Notes: generated by a model from the sequence alone, not told the origin. DNA of 64,000 bases from DATMRF01 sp035566435 (GCA_035566435.1 DATMRF010000136.1:7335-71334); one strand, 5' to 3'. Positions 26,419 through 35,079 are shown, numbered from the stretch's first letter. Made by a program: numbers and translations.

Positions 26419-26889
26419 ATGTCTCTGGATGCCCAGACCGCCCGGTTGAGATTCCTGCTGGGCTTGATCCGCGCCCAGTCAGGACGGCTTGCCCTCATCG
26501 TCGCGGCGCAAGCGTGTCTGGTCGCCGCCACGTTAATCTCGGACGCGGTTTTATCATCGCGGGTTGCTCCGGCCATAATCATCGCTTCAGGGCTTGCGGC
26601 AGGTTCTTCTGGGTTGGTGCCCGCGCTGGCGACCGGCCTTGTAATTGCCTTGGCCTCGGCCTTCAAGCTAGAGCGCTATCTTCCTGACTTTTTCGCCGTC
26701 TGCGCATTGGGCTTTCCACTTGTCAGCTTCATTGTTGTGCTGGAAAAGGCGTATTGGCACAGGACCTTGGCTACGCGCTGGGTAGGACATGTCGCCATTA
26801 TTCTAAGCTCAGCCGCGATGAGCTCCTTTTGCTGGTTCGTGTTAAGCTTCGCGGCGTTTGGAATCCTGCTGCTGGCACGCGCTGGTTGA
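26419..26889 (+). CDS. Small multi-pass membrane protein, unknown
   Basis: 156 residues with about four hydrophobic segments (LIVAAQACLVAATLISDAVL, VPALATGLVIALASAF, FAVCALGFPLVSFIVVL, VAIILSSAAMSSFCWFVL). No family recognised. The ATG at 26419 has no clear ribosome site. Composition fits coding DNA, but the gene is isolated and could be a remnant. Confidence 0.5.
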   Translation: MSLDAQTARLRFLLGLIRAQSGRLALIVAAQACLVAATLISDAVLSSRVAPAIIIASGLAAGSSGLVPALATGLVIALASAFKLERYLPDFFAVCALGFPLVSFIVVLEKAYWHRTLATRWVGHVAIILSSAAMSSFCWFVLSFAAFGILLLARAG

Positions 26890-27060
26890 CCGTTCTGGGT
26901 TCGTGTCCTGACACCCTGCGGACCCAAGCTGGAATCCAAGGAATGGTGAAACCGACGAAGACATTTGGCCAAGCTGAGGACCGTGGTTGGCGCGGTTGGC
27001 CATCGTGCCGGAGGCCGGAACGATTGCAGTGGACTCCCGGACTTGATACGGTTCGCGACC

Positions 27061-27480
27061 ATGAAACCGAAAATATTTCGGCCTGCTCCAGCAACCAGAA
27101 AAGTGGCCGATATCAAGCCGGGCAATATCATCCACAAGCAACTCTCCAGCGAACTGGAGGAGCGCATCCGAAAGCTGGAGTCGATATTTGCAGAGGTCTT
27201 CAAGCGCACCCACGAGGAATGGCTCGACAGCTTCCGGCGTGACCTCAATCCCGAATCCCAAATTAGGCTCTGGGAAGCCATGGCGTCTGCGTACCAGACT
27301 TTTTTGGGTAAGCACGCTCTCAGCCTCCCGGCGAAAAAGGAGGCCCTTGGGCTTTTGTGCTCAGGCCAGAATTCATCGTCGGCAAGGCTGCGCTACCTTA
27401 GCCGGGAAGAGGCGGACGAAGTGATGCGGCTGTTCTCGTCGGCGCTCGCCCAAAGCCAAAAACCGTTTCAGCCCAACTGA
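27061..27480 (+). CDS. Hypothetical protein, helical, soluble
   Basis: 139 residues from ATG 27061 (upstream in-frame codons look random). Charged and helical: LSSELEERIRKLESIFAEVF followed by KRTHEEWLDSFRRDLNPE, then a segment ending SREEADEVMRLFSSALAQ. No known motif. It lies 171 bases after the small membrane protein on the same strand. May be a cargo gene of the accessory region. Confidence 0.6.
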   Translation: MKPKIFRPAPATRKVADIKPGNIIHKQLSSELEERIRKLESIFAEVFKRTHEEWLDSFRRDLNPESQIRLWEAMASAYQTFLGKHALSLPAKKEALGLLCSGQNSSSARLRYLSREEADEVMRLFSSALAQSQKPFQPN

Positions 27481-27773
27481 CGACTAAAATCCGCGTAGGT
27501 TGATTGATGCCCAGTAGTTTGGCTCTGCGGCAAGCCGGTCGGCCACTTTGTTGCAAACATTGAGGTCATGGTCGAACCCATCCGCGCCCCAAACCAGTTT
27601 CAGCGGATGCAGGTGGCACGAAACGCCCTGTTTGTCGGCACCGAGCCAATCGAACACACATCGGTTGTTGTCCTATTGTTTGTTTGTCATCGACCGCGAA
27701 ATGTTGCCCGACCATTCGCCAGAAATGCTGAAACTTCAAAACAGATTCCGTTTAAATCGTAAAGCAGGCTGCC

Positions 27774-28778
27774 TTAGCGGTAGTGGATTTCTGGTTGCAA
27801 TGCTCGCTCGGCACAGAATTCGATAAATGGCAAAATAACTTCAGGCGGCAAAGGCTTAGACCGTAAGTGGAGTTGTACGATTCGCCCAGTCAAGCCGACA
27901 CTCGCAGGATAGCCGAATTTTTCAGCTATCGCGAGTGCTTCCGTCTGGATTCTTTGCACTTCTTCTGGGGGAATCATGCCGGGTGGTACTGCCTTTGCCG
28001 GTGGCGCGGGTGTGAGTCGAAGTGAACCCCCTCTGGTCCAAAAGCGATTTGAAATCGAATCCGTCGGCACTCCGTAACCTTTGTCGCGTGGTGTTCTGCC
28101 GTGTCCGCAAGCAGAAGCGAAGGCGTAGCCAAGACCCGTTGCGCACAAAATATCGGCACTCATAATTTGAACCCTAACCTCATTGCCGTTCGCGATTCCC
28201 AACTTGGCGGTAGGGTATGACACGAGGTTCAACCGAAGCAGATTTTCAACCGCAACATCGAATTCTGGAATCTCCTTCTTAAGAAAGGTCCTTAGTTCGT
28301 TCAAGGCAGGCCCTTTTTCAGGCCACTGTGCAGGAGGGATTTGCTTTGATTTTATTTGGTCGTAAAACACATCCAACAAGAAGGCGTGAGAGGGCGCAAG
28401 TTGTTTAAGTATCTCTATGAAAGCTGGCTCTAACGCATCCCGATTACTGGCGTTCGCAGCCGAGGCAAGCAAGGATGCCCAACGTTCTGCCATTTCTTCG
28501 TCGTCCTCGACTGCCGCTGCTTCCAGCAGTGGAAAAAGCACCCGCAGGTTCACAGCCTTTAAGCTGAAGCCAGCGTCAGCCACAATTTGGTCGGCTTTAC
28601 GAAGTAGGGCAAGCTGTCGGCGTAATCGAACAACACGCACCCTGTCTGCCAGAATTTCACCGATTTCTTCGACAGCAGGACCGAGAAATTTTTTGAGCAG
28701 GCTTGTTGCCTCTTTGTCTTCTTGAGGCTGTTCGTTAGGTAGCGGGACAGGTATCATCACAAGATAACGCTTCACCAA
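27774..28778 (-). CDS. Abi-alpha (DUF4393) family protein
   Basis: 334 residues. Residues ~25-150 follow the Abi-alpha/DUF4393 pattern: LLKKFLGPAVEEIGEILADR, then LALLRKADQIVADAG, VLFPLLEAAAVEDDEEMAER and WASLLASAA, then FIEILKQLAPSHAFLLD. The C-terminal part (~190-334) is unassigned. Family members occur beside phage-defence genes and the name derives from abortive infection; molecular activity is not established. ATG 28757 is an alternative start. Adjacent small HTH gene on the same strand (28892-29137). Confidence 0.8.
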   Translation of the reverse strand: MVKRYLVMIPVPLPNEQPQEDKEATSLLKKFLGPAVEEIGEILADRVRVVRLRRQLALLRKADQIVADAGFSLKAVNLRVLFPLLEAAAVEDDEEMAERWASLLASAANASNRDALEPAFIEILKQLAPSHAFLLDVFYDQIKSKQIPPAQWPEKGPALNELRTFLKKEIPEFDVAVENLLRLNLVSYPTAKLGIANGNEVRVQIMSADILCATGLGYAFASACGHGRTPRDKGYGVPTDSISNRFWTRGGSLRLTPAPPAKAVPPGMIPPEEVQRIQTEALAIAEKFGYPASVGLTGRIVQLHLRSKPLPPEVILPFIEFCAERALQPEIHYR

Positions 28779-28891
28779 ACCGGGTGCGCTGACAATTACA
28801 AAGTCACGGAAAGTTTAGATACCGAGATTGAAAGAATCGAGTTCGTCGAAGAATTCCAACGCTACACTGCGCCCCAGTCCACGGCGAATGT

Positions 28892-29137
28892 TCAGACCAC
28901 CGCATGCCGTCTGGCTGTCTCGTGCTCCTTGGCAAACTCCCCGGCTTCGACCCGGCGCAGGAAGTCAGCCAGCGCCTTGTCGGTCAGGTAGGGCCTGCCA
29001 GCGATGTTTACCGTAGTCAGCCAGCCGCTCTTGCGCCAGCGCCATGCGGTGGTGTCGGAAATCCCTGCCTGCTCACAGAATTTGTGCAGGCTCAGAATGG
29101 GCCTGCCCTCCATGGTGAAGTATGATGTTGTGTTCAC
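28892..29137 (-). CDS. Small helix-turn-helix DNA-binding protein (excisionase/MerR-like)
   Basis: 81 residues from GTG 29137 (ATG 29113 alternative). LSLHKFCEQAGISDTTAWRW followed by RKSGWLTTVNIAGRPYL is the pattern of short winged-helix excisionase-like proteins. A dyad with arms CTGACC and GGTCAG (9-base spacer, 29157-29177) lies 20 bases upstream and could be its operator. Such proteins regulate or direct mobile elements; no integrase is adjacent, although a XerD-like recombinase lies 27 kb away. Confidence 0.68.
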   Translation of the reverse strand: MNTTSYFTMEGRPILSLHKFCEQAGISDTTAWRWRKSGWLTTVNIAGRPYLTDKALADFLRRVEAGEFAKEHETARRHAVV

Positions 29138-29532
29138 GCAATGAAATTACGAACACCTGACCGCATGAACAGGTCAGCATCGCCATAACTCCTCCCGTGT
29201 AAACAAAAAGATGCCCTGCCCCATAATCGTTTACCTCAAGCGGGCCGCTTGATCGAGCGCCTGTTACCTGACGGCATCAACCTTGGCCAAGCTCCCTCGG
29301 ACTTCACGGTGCCGTCGTGTTGGCGCGGCAGGCCGTCCAGTTATGCTCAGGCGCTGGAAGAATTGCTGGGAGAGGCAATGTCGTGAAATTCGAAGTTGAA
29401 TTAGTGTACAAGTTCGAACAAGAGGCGTACGTCATGGCACGCCAGCTGGAAGTAAGTAAATTTTCGTTATCGGCGTCATCCCGGCTCGAAGGTGCTCCCA
29501 TTCGGCCATCGTTGTAGCTGGTGCGGGATTTG
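29138..29532. other. 395-base spacer
   Basis: Contains the CTGACC/GGTCAG dyad near 29157-29177. On the plus strand the stretch 29382-29515 reads VKFEVELVYKFEQEAYVMAR and LEGAPIRP, which looks protein-like but has no credible start or continuation; it may be a relic. No RNA gene or terminator recognised. Confidence 0.45.
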
Positions 29533-30627
29533 TCAAAGAATCGCTCCAGTCTTCCACTTGCCTTCAAAAAACTGACTGTCGTATTTGGCATTTTCTGACC
29601 CCGCAGGTTCACGGTCCAAAACTTCATCCTTGTCAATGTGGTTCAGGGACATTCCACACGTCACAACACTCCCGTCATCAAGAACCAAAAATCGGCGGTG
29701 TGGCTTCGATGCCTGAACATACGTTCGAACTTCCCAGTTGGCCGCTCTTTCCGTGTTAATGTCTTTGAGCAGGCCAATTAGTGATTTCTTTTCTGTGGAT
29801 TTCGACAAAGGACTTGGGGTTCCCAGAATGCGGAGAGATGGGCCGAACTTCGTTTCCATGTCGGCCAGTTTCAAAATTGTCTCCAGTGAACCCGTCGTTG
29901 TGTAAGGGTCGTGAATGCCGGTTACAGTCGATTTGCCGATAATGTTTTTTATTTTCCGAAGGTTGCGTGCTGGTTCACCCGCCACCAAACGTTCCTTTAA
30001 CGGCATGCTGTTCGGTTCTGGTCCAAGGTCTTCCAACATCCGATTGCATAAATTCGTGAATTCTTCTTTGGCTCTTTGAAAAGGTCCGCCAACGTCCCTT
30101 CTCCTGATGGAATCATAAGGGAGCCCGTGCCACTTGATTTGGCGTAATGCGGTCAAATGCGGTGAACTTTTATCGAAGATTTGGATAATTATCATTTCGG
30201 CCCTAGCCACGAGATTCTCAATTTTTACGCCATTCTCTTCGTCCAGAATAGAAACATTGTGGAGAAGAGATTTGATTTTGTCGTGTGCTCCAATGGCCCT
30301 GAACTCACGATTTTCTGTCTCCCATTGTTTCAGCCGTTCGATACCGGCCTCTGTAATCTGTATTCGTTTCCCGTCAGGGGAATACTGAATCCATTTGGCT
30401 TTTTTCCACTCGTCCAAAAGTTCAGGTGCGCTGAGAGTGGTTCCCTGTCTCGCCAACACCATATCAGTTTGGATTAGGGATACAAAAACGGACTCATCGG
30501 CCTGACCCCCGTAACGGTCAATGATGTACCTCCATGAGAAGACGGCAGCATTGCGAATATCGGAGTCACGGTGCAGTGGCTTCAAAAGACTTTTTACCTG
30601 TGCCAACAGTTGTGCTTCAGTGTTCAT
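29533..30627 (-). CDS. Winged-helix protein with possible PLD-like C-terminal domain
   Basis: 364 residues. Residues ~65-100 resemble a winged helix (LLDEWKKAKWIQYSPDGKRI then QITEAGIERLKQWE). The C-terminal ~150 residues contain DPYTTTGSLETILKLADME, WEVRTYVQASKPHRRFLVLD and FEGKWKTG. This order (conserved Asp-Pro-Tyr near the start, a PHxRFLVLDDG strand, and a closing aromatic-Trp motif) resembles PLD-like phosphodiesterase folds, but the classic HxKxxxxD is not complete (HRRFLVLDD). Catalysis is uncertain. Located in the accessory region near the Abi-alpha gene, so an effector role is possible (inference). Confidence 0.6.
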   Translation of the reverse strand: MNTEAQLLAQVKSLLKPLHRDSDIRNAAVFSWRYIIDRYGGQADESVFVSLIQTDMVLARQGTTLSAPELLDEWKKAKWIQYSPDGKRIQITEAGIERLKQWETENREFRAIGAHDKIKSLLHNVSILDEENGVKIENLVARAEMIIIQIFDKSSPHLTALRQIKWHGLPYDSIRRRDVGGPFQRAKEEFTNLCNRMLEDLGPEPNSMPLKERLVAGEPARNLRKIKNIIGKSTVTGIHDPYTTTGSLETILKLADMETKFGPSLRILGTPSPLSKSTEKKSLIGLLKDINTERAANWEVRTYVQASKPHRRFLVLDDGSVVTCGMSLNHIDKDEVLDREPAGSENAKYDSQFFEGKWKTGAIL

Positions 30628-30963
30628 TTAAAGGACGGTTGCTTTCTTCCAATTATCTTCAAAGAAATCGCGGTCATGCTGGACACATTCCGACCCGGCT
30701 TCAATGCGGTCTAGCGCCTCCTCTTACCTGCGCCGAGGAGCGCCAGCCCTGCCGAGCCAGCGTATACCGGTTTAACCGGGTGCCAAGCGCCGAGTGGATG
30801 GTTCGGTACTGGCCGCTCTGCTGCCGCCAGCGCCGCCACGGGCAACCTCATTATCCCGGCGCTGGGCCAGCTTCGCCGGGACGGCCCGGCTTACACCACG
30901 ATGGCTAAACGCTAATGCGAGGCGTCATCACCTGACAGAGCATTCTGCGACCATTGCCGTCCA
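30628..30963. other. 336-base spacer with repeat fragments
   Basis: Holds one copy of a 36-base direct repeat (30855-30890) and an 18-base segment (30726-30743, CTGCGCCGAGGAGCGC core) that recurs at 36308-36324. No complete gene seen; open frames here appear to be relics. Confidence 0.5.
30855..30890. repeat. 36-base direct repeat, copy A
   Basis: CCCGGCGCTGGGCCAGCTTC then GCCGGGACGGCCCGGC. It matches copy B at 31454-31489 at 33 of 36 positions. The two copies flank a small secreted-protein gene. A related core CGGGACGGCCCGGC appears near 35110. Confidence 0.65.
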
Positions 30964-31443
30964 ATGAATCGTATGAAACCAAATATTGCACTCACGCTGG
31001 TTGCAGTGGCATTCGCTGCGACAGGAAATTGCGCGTTCGGATTGAGCCTTAGTCTCCCGCAGCCCGAGATATTCTTTCCGCAGGGCTACGACACCAATCG
31101 GGCAAATCAGGTGCGTTCCGTTCTCCGCGCCGACAAATTCAAGTATCTGGGTGGATTGACCAGCTATTGGGAACCAGAGTGGTCCACCACGCTGGTCTAT
31201 GAGGGAGATGGACAGGCATTGACGACGTTTCTTGCCGCCTTGAATGAGGTCAAGGGAATGAGCGTGCGCCTCACGTTCTCCAGCGACCTTTCCAAGGAGA
31301 CTGGCAGCGCCCTTCAAGCGGGCAGTTGGTGGGTTAGGTACTCCCACACGATGCCGGACACGATTACCGTCCGTATCAATCTGGCGGCTCAGTCTTTGGG
31401 CGGCGACAAGTTCGAGTTGCGATTACCGAAGGCCAAAACCTGA
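30964..31443 (+). CDS. Small secreted protein, unknown
   Basis: 159 residues with a signal peptide (NIALTLVAVAFAATGNCAFG). The mature part contains YLGGLTSYWEPEWSTTLVYE and LTTFLAALNEVKGMSVRLTF. No family recognised. It is bracketed by two copies of a 36-base repeat (30855 and 31454), which gives it a cassette-like setting. Confidence 0.6.
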   Translation: MNRMKPNIALTLVAVAFAATGNCAFGLSLSLPQPEIFFPQGYDTNRANQVRSVLRADKFKYLGGLTSYWEPEWSTTLVYEGDGQALTTFLAALNEVKGMSVRLTFSSDLSKETGSALQAGSWWVRYSHTMPDTITVRINLAAQSLGGDKFELRLPKAKT

Positions 31444-31453
31444 CGCCGAATGC

Positions 31454-31489
31454 CCCGGCGCTGGGCCAGTTTCGCGGGGACGGCCCGAC
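31454..31489. repeat. 36-base direct repeat, copy B
   Basis: Second copy of the 30855-30890 repeat (three mismatches), eleven bases after the stop of the secreted-protein gene. Confidence 0.65.
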
Positions 31490-31572
31490 CTGAAGCTGCG
31501 CTGGCGGCAGCCCTTAGCCCGGTGGCACGACCGTACCCAACGAACGCGCCAAGCAGTCCCAGCGAGAACGTC

Positions 31573-32238
31573 TTATGGATTGCAGTAATCGTCGGGGTCG
31601 TATTGGGTGTGGTCGATGGCGACGCTCTCGCAAGGAGCTTTGCCGTCCGGAGACTTGTACCAATCAGTCTTCCAGACGGTATCAAAAATCGACGAACAAG
31701 TTTTAGCGGAACTGGAGTCCCATACACAATGGCTAGTGTGCAAACAGGTGGTTTTGTGCCACCACACGCCGACATCTTGGTCACAGGTGGGAGTTTTGGT
31801 TCGAAGACTGGACACCTCGCAATGGCCTTTGCCCCAAATGTGTTCCCCGTTCTTTCGACCCTTACCAACCGTGTAGTCGAACAACTCTTCGGAAGAACGG
31901 AACGGCACCTTATGAATGCGCAGCTTGTTAGGCTGGTTGGTTCCCCTGTGCTGCTCCTCCCAATCACGCGCAACGCGTCTAGCCAAGTCCTCGGCAGTTT
32001 TCTTGTTGTTTTTGCCTTTCAGAAAGTAAGCGTTGCGCCCATCAGGAGACACTACGCCCAAAATGGCGTGCTTCAGGTTATCCAAAGTCTTTGTTGCTTC
32101 CTCTGACTTGGCAGACACAGTTTCAGCGGATAAGCAGACTCTGGCGTTGCATAATACCAACAATCCCCCTAGTGCGATGGCAGCAGCAGCATTGCAGGTA
32201 TGCGAGGCGGGCCGCGAAGGCAGTCCGGTGCTTGTCAT
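31573..32238 (-). CDS. Secreted Cys-containing protein, unknown
   Basis: 221 residues from ATG 32238, which gives a signal peptide (AAAAIALGGLLVLCNARVCL|SA). An ATG-initiated frame extends further upstream but its residues are Arg/Pro-rich and antisense-like. The mature part contains LKHAILGVVSPDGRNAYFLK, a charged middle, and a C-terminal half with about seven Cys (CEVSSLRTKTPTC, HKTTCLHTSHC, CSSIF, PCESVA, DDYC). Disulfide-stabilised exported protein is likely; family not recognised. Confidence 0.62.
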   Translation of the reverse strand: MTSTGLPSRPASHTCNAAAAIALGGLLVLCNARVCLSAETVSAKSEEATKTLDNLKHAILGVVSPDGRNAYFLKGKNNKKTAEDLARRVARDWEEQHRGTNQPNKLRIHKVPFRSSEELFDYTVGKGRKNGEHIWGKGHCEVSSLRTKTPTCDQDVGVWWHKTTCLHTSHCVWDSSSAKTCSSIFDTVWKTDWYKSPDGKAPCESVAIDHTQYDPDDYCNP

Positions 32239-32460
32239 GGGTTTAGGATACGGAGCTCGTCGCCATCCGTCCAGTCGACCTCTCACGCGCATTGTTCGCC
32301 CTCTAATCGTCGGCGGCTGACGCCACGCCCGCGCCGCCATGGTCGGCATCGTCGTGCTGGTCGTGGGCCAAAGCCGCGCCCGGAGCCGGGGCCGAGCAGC
32401 GTGAAGGCCACGACCACGGGGCACGTGTCGCAACGTTCTCGATTTTCGCAGTCACCTCGG

Positions 32461-32466
32461 TATACT
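32461..32466 (+). promoter_or_regulatory. -10 element (TATACT) of HEAT-repeat gene 1
   Basis: TATACT is followed by six bases and then the GTG start codon at 32473, so transcription would begin at or next to the start codon (leaderless). The ~55 bases upstream are conserved in the paralogue (34298-34362). The -35 region is weak. Confidence 0.5.
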
Positions 32467-32472
32467 GCCAGC

Positions 32473-33273
32473 GTGAGAAAGCGGGTCCAAATTGCGCTTG
32501 CCCTTTTGCTCGTCGTTATTGCTGGCGTGATTGCGTGGCAGGTGCTGCGCGAGCGCGAGCCGGTTTATCAGGGAAAGACTCTGGATGCTTGGCTGCAAGA
32601 ATACGTCGCCGCCGAGTATCAGTCTCCAGTCACCGAAGAAACAGCCGCAACCCGTGGAGCGGCAACTGCTATTCGCCGCATGGGCACGAATGCGTTGCCA
32701 TTCTTGGTTCAAATGGTTCGCGCAAAGGATTCACCCTTCAAACGCTTCGTCACAGTCGTCGCTCGCAACCAAAGCCTGATTCGGGTGCATTTGCGAACCG
32801 ACAAGGAAATTCACAACATGGCGGTTGTCGGGTTTTACGTTCTTGGGCCGATTGGAAGGGACGCTGTGCCTGTGTTGGTTGAGTTGCTAAACGACCACGA
32901 CCCTGATGTTCGGTTAAGCGCTGCGGGTTGCTTGGGCAATATCGGGCCTGATGCAACGGTTGCCGTTCCGGCGCTTCTTTCGTTCCTGAACGATACGAAC
33001 AGAATCGTTCGATTCGCTATCACGGTAGATTTGGGCCGGATTCACATGGATGCCGAACTCGTCGTGCCAATCCTCATCACAAATCTGACTAAATCGAACG
33101 CTATCCTCCCCACCACCATCAACGTGCTCGGCAAGTTTGGACAGCAAGCCAAGCCAGCGAGTCTTGCTCTTCTGCAATTCCTCAACGACGAGAATGAATA
33201 TGTCCGAGTAGAGGCGACCAATGCGCTCCTGCAAATCGACCCCGAAGCCGCCGCCAAGGCGGGCGTGAAGTGA
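32473..33273 (+). CDS. Membrane-anchored HEAT-repeat protein, paralogue 1
   Basis: 266 residues from GTG 32473, the position aligned with the ATG of its paralogue. One N-terminal membrane segment (QIALALLLVVIAGVIAWQVL) is followed by a Tyr/Gly linker (EREPVYQGKTLDAWL) and HEAT/PBS-lyase-like repeats (AVPVLVELLNDHDPDVRLSA, VAVPALLSFLNDTNRIVRFA). The C-terminal DPEAAAKAGVK is identical to paralogue 2. Such proteins act as scaffolds; no target is known. Recent duplication is shown by near-identical promoter, start and last codons. Confidence 0.82.
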   Translation: MRKRVQIALALLLVVIAGVIAWQVLREREPVYQGKTLDAWLQEYVAAEYQSPVTEETAATRGAATAIRRMGTNALPFLVQMVRAKDSPFKRFVTVVARNQSLIRVHLRTDKEIHNMAVVGFYVLGPIGRDAVPVLVELLNDHDPDVRLSAAGCLGNIGPDATVAVPALLSFLNDTNRIVRFAITVDLGRIHMDAELVVPILITNLTKSNAILPTTINVLGKFGQQAKPASLALLQFLNDENEYVRVEATNALLQIDPEAAAKAGVK

Positions 33274-33416
33274 CGGCGATGTCCGGCAGACGGATTTAGT
33301 ATACACCAAAATGAGTTCGTCTGTCGAGGCGACGTTAGCAACCGCCAGACGCGGACCTCATGTCAGGCGGCTTGGGAGCACGGCACTCTCCGGGCGACCC
33401 GATTAGACAGGCAAGG

Positions 33417-33839
33417 TCATTGGTGAAACGCTCTCGCCATAATCCGCAATCCAAGCGCAAGCGCTAAACACAAAAGGCCGAAGCCAACATAGCTGATAAA
33501 GGTGACAACGATGACTCGCAACCACGGCCACGGTGGCACGCTGCGTCGTGAGCACAGTGCGACCACTCCAATCGCCAGAAGGCAGCCCACCAAAACACTA
33601 GCAACCATCATCAGCAAGGCCGGGCCATTCGCAGAAACGGCAATCCTCATTAAGCCAAAAAGCAAAATGGCTCCCGAAACTATCGTGGCCCGGACCACTG
33701 TGCTGCATTGCTGAACAGTGGCAGCCTCTTCCGGCAAGGGAGGCGCGGGGGGCGTAACTTCTGTGAGGTCATACCCGTCAACGGCGCAGATGGTCGCTTC
33801 GTTGGGGTAATCCTTGCCGCACCAAGAGCATTTCTTCAT
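33417..33839 (-). CDS. Zinc-ribbon membrane protein, third type
   Basis: 140 residues from ATG 33839. A short zinc finger-like N-terminus (CSWCGKDYPNEATICAVDG) is followed by a Pro-rich linker and three to four hydrophobic segments (VSGAILLFGLMRIAV, LLMMVASVLVGCLLAIGVVA, VIVVTFISYVGFGLLCLALA). Not closely similar to the 25-26 kb pair apart from the zinc ribbon. Function unknown. Confidence 0.68.
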   Translation of the reverse strand: MKKCSWCGKDYPNEATICAVDGYDLTEVTPPAPPLPEEAATVQQCSTVVRATIVSGAILLFGLMRIAVSANGPALLMMVASVLVGCLLAIGVVALCSRRSVPPWPWLRVIVVTFISYVGFGLLCLALALGLRIMARAFHQ

Positions 33840-33986
33840 ACGCGAGTGCAACGCAGTCTGCACTTATTCAACCGACCATCGGCTCGTAGATTGAGCCGTG
33901 CGATTTCAACATGCAATCCGTTTCATGCCGGAGGTTTGTGTGCTCCGACACCTCTCAATCAACACAGGCCCGGCTCATGCCCACCT

Positions 33987-34226
33987 TCAGCCCCGGTCAA
34001 TAAATTCCAGTAATTCGTCCGGGTCGCCAATGGCCTTGACGTTGCCGTCATCGTCGCAGAGGACAATGCCGCGCTCCACGCCTGCATGGTCCGCATAGCC
34101 GGGCGAGAACTCCTCACTATCGCCGTTGCTGACGAAAACGACGGTGGCATAGCCGCCGTTGTGCTGGACCCGGTCACCTGCGTGAACCTCTTCGCCGCTC
34201 GCATAATGTAGAAGCTCAGAGTCCAT
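33987..34226 (-). CDS. Small acidic soluble protein, unknown
   Basis: 79 residues from ATG 34226 (upstream frame is random). Contains GEEVHAGDRVQHNGGYATVV then FVSNGDSEEFSPGY, ERGIVLCDDDGN and DELLEFIDRG: an SH3-like beta-barrel pattern followed by an acidic tail. Acidic small proteins of this type are often immunity or accessory proteins, but no partner is evident. Confidence 0.6.
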   Translation of the reverse strand: MDSELLHYASGEEVHAGDRVQHNGGYATVVFVSNGDSEEFSPGYADHAGVERGIVLCDDDGNVKAIGDPDELLEFIDRG

Positions 34227-34350
34227 AACGTGTAGCAACGTATCCGCCGTGCCTTGGTTTGCAAGCGTCCGGTGCCGGTACCGGCCAGCATGATGGCCAC
34301 GGTCACGGCGCACAGTGTCTCAACATTCTCGATTTCCGTCGTCACCTCGG

Positions 34351-34356
34351 TATACT
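34351..34356 (+). promoter_or_regulatory. -10 element (TATACT) of HEAT-repeat gene 2
   Basis: Identical placement to gene 1: TATACT, six bases (GCCAGC in both) and then the start codon, here ATG 34363. The retained spacing in both copies supports a functional promoter and a leaderless message. Confidence 0.5.
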
Positions 34357-34362
34357 GCCAGC

Positions 34363-35079
34363 ATGCGAAAGCGGGTCCAAATCGCGCTCGCCGTTTTGCT
34401 CGTCGCTGTTGCTGGCGTGACTCTGTGGCAAGTGGTGCGAGAGCCTGAACCGGCTTATCAGGGGAGGCCCGTGAGCTACTGGATTAGCCGCTGGGGAGAC
34501 ATTTACGCGCCTTGGAATGCCGATTACCCAGATTATGACCGGGGGCCGATTGGTTGGCTTCCCGCCGCCGACTCCAACGCGATTCCGTTTTTGGTCAAAG
34601 CTCTGAAGCGCCGGGATGGGTTGCTCGGTAGAGCCTATCCAAGGATGTGGCTTGGATTGCCCCCTTGGATACGAGCGCGACTGCCCAGACCTATTCTTGC
34701 AGGGCTGGTTCGAGTGAACGCGGCTTTTGCCTTGGGTCAGATGGGGGCGGCTGGCAGACCGGCGGTCCCAGCGTTGCTTCAAGCGCTAAGAGAGAATAAG
34801 TCTCGAAGGGAGACGGCTTTGTTGTGTCTCGCTCTGGGCAAGATTGGGAAACAGGAGCAGGCTGTCAAAGCAACGCTGCGGGCAACGTTGAGCGATAAAC
34901 GCCCCGGCGTTCGTTCGGCGACAGCCGATGCCTTGGCCGTGATGGGTGGCTCGGCCAAAGACGCAGTGCCCGCTTTGGTCAGGTGCCTCGATGACCAAGA
35001 CCGCGACACTCGCCATTCAATAAGCAACGCGCTCAAGGCCATCGACCCCGAAGCCGCCGCTAAAGCGGGCGTGAAGTGA
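34363..35079 (+). CDS. Membrane-anchored HEAT-repeat protein, paralogue 2
   Basis: 238 residues. N-terminus RKRVQIALAVLLVAVAGVTL is near-identical to paralogue 1 at DNA level. HEAT-like repeats: VNAAFALGQMGAAGRPAVPA, ALLCLALGKIGKQEQAVK, VRSATADALAVMGGSAKD, AVPALVRCLDDQDRDTR. It ends IDPEAAAKAGVK like its paralogue while the middle (~40-110) is unrelated in sequence, suggesting duplication followed by exchange or rapid divergence of the centre. Confidence 0.82.
   Translation: MRKRVQIALAVLLVAVAGVTLWQVVREPEPAYQGRPVSYWISRWGDIYAPWNADYPDYDRGPIGWLPAADSNAIPFLVKALKRRDGLLGRAYPRMWLGLPPWIRARLPRPILAGLVRVNAAFALGQMGAAGRPAVPALLQALRENKSRRETALLCLALGKIGKQEQAVKATLRATLSDKRPGVRSATADALAVMGGSAKDAVPALVRCLDDQDRDTRHSISNALKAIDPEAAAKAGVK

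Noticed and set aside
29317..29517. 66-codon plus-strand gene
   Set aside because: Only the second half looks protein-like; no start signal or partner, so it is noted as possible relic in the spacer entry only.
30855..31489. Integron cassette with attC sites
   Set aside because: The repeats lack attC core sites and dyad structure and no integron integrase is present.
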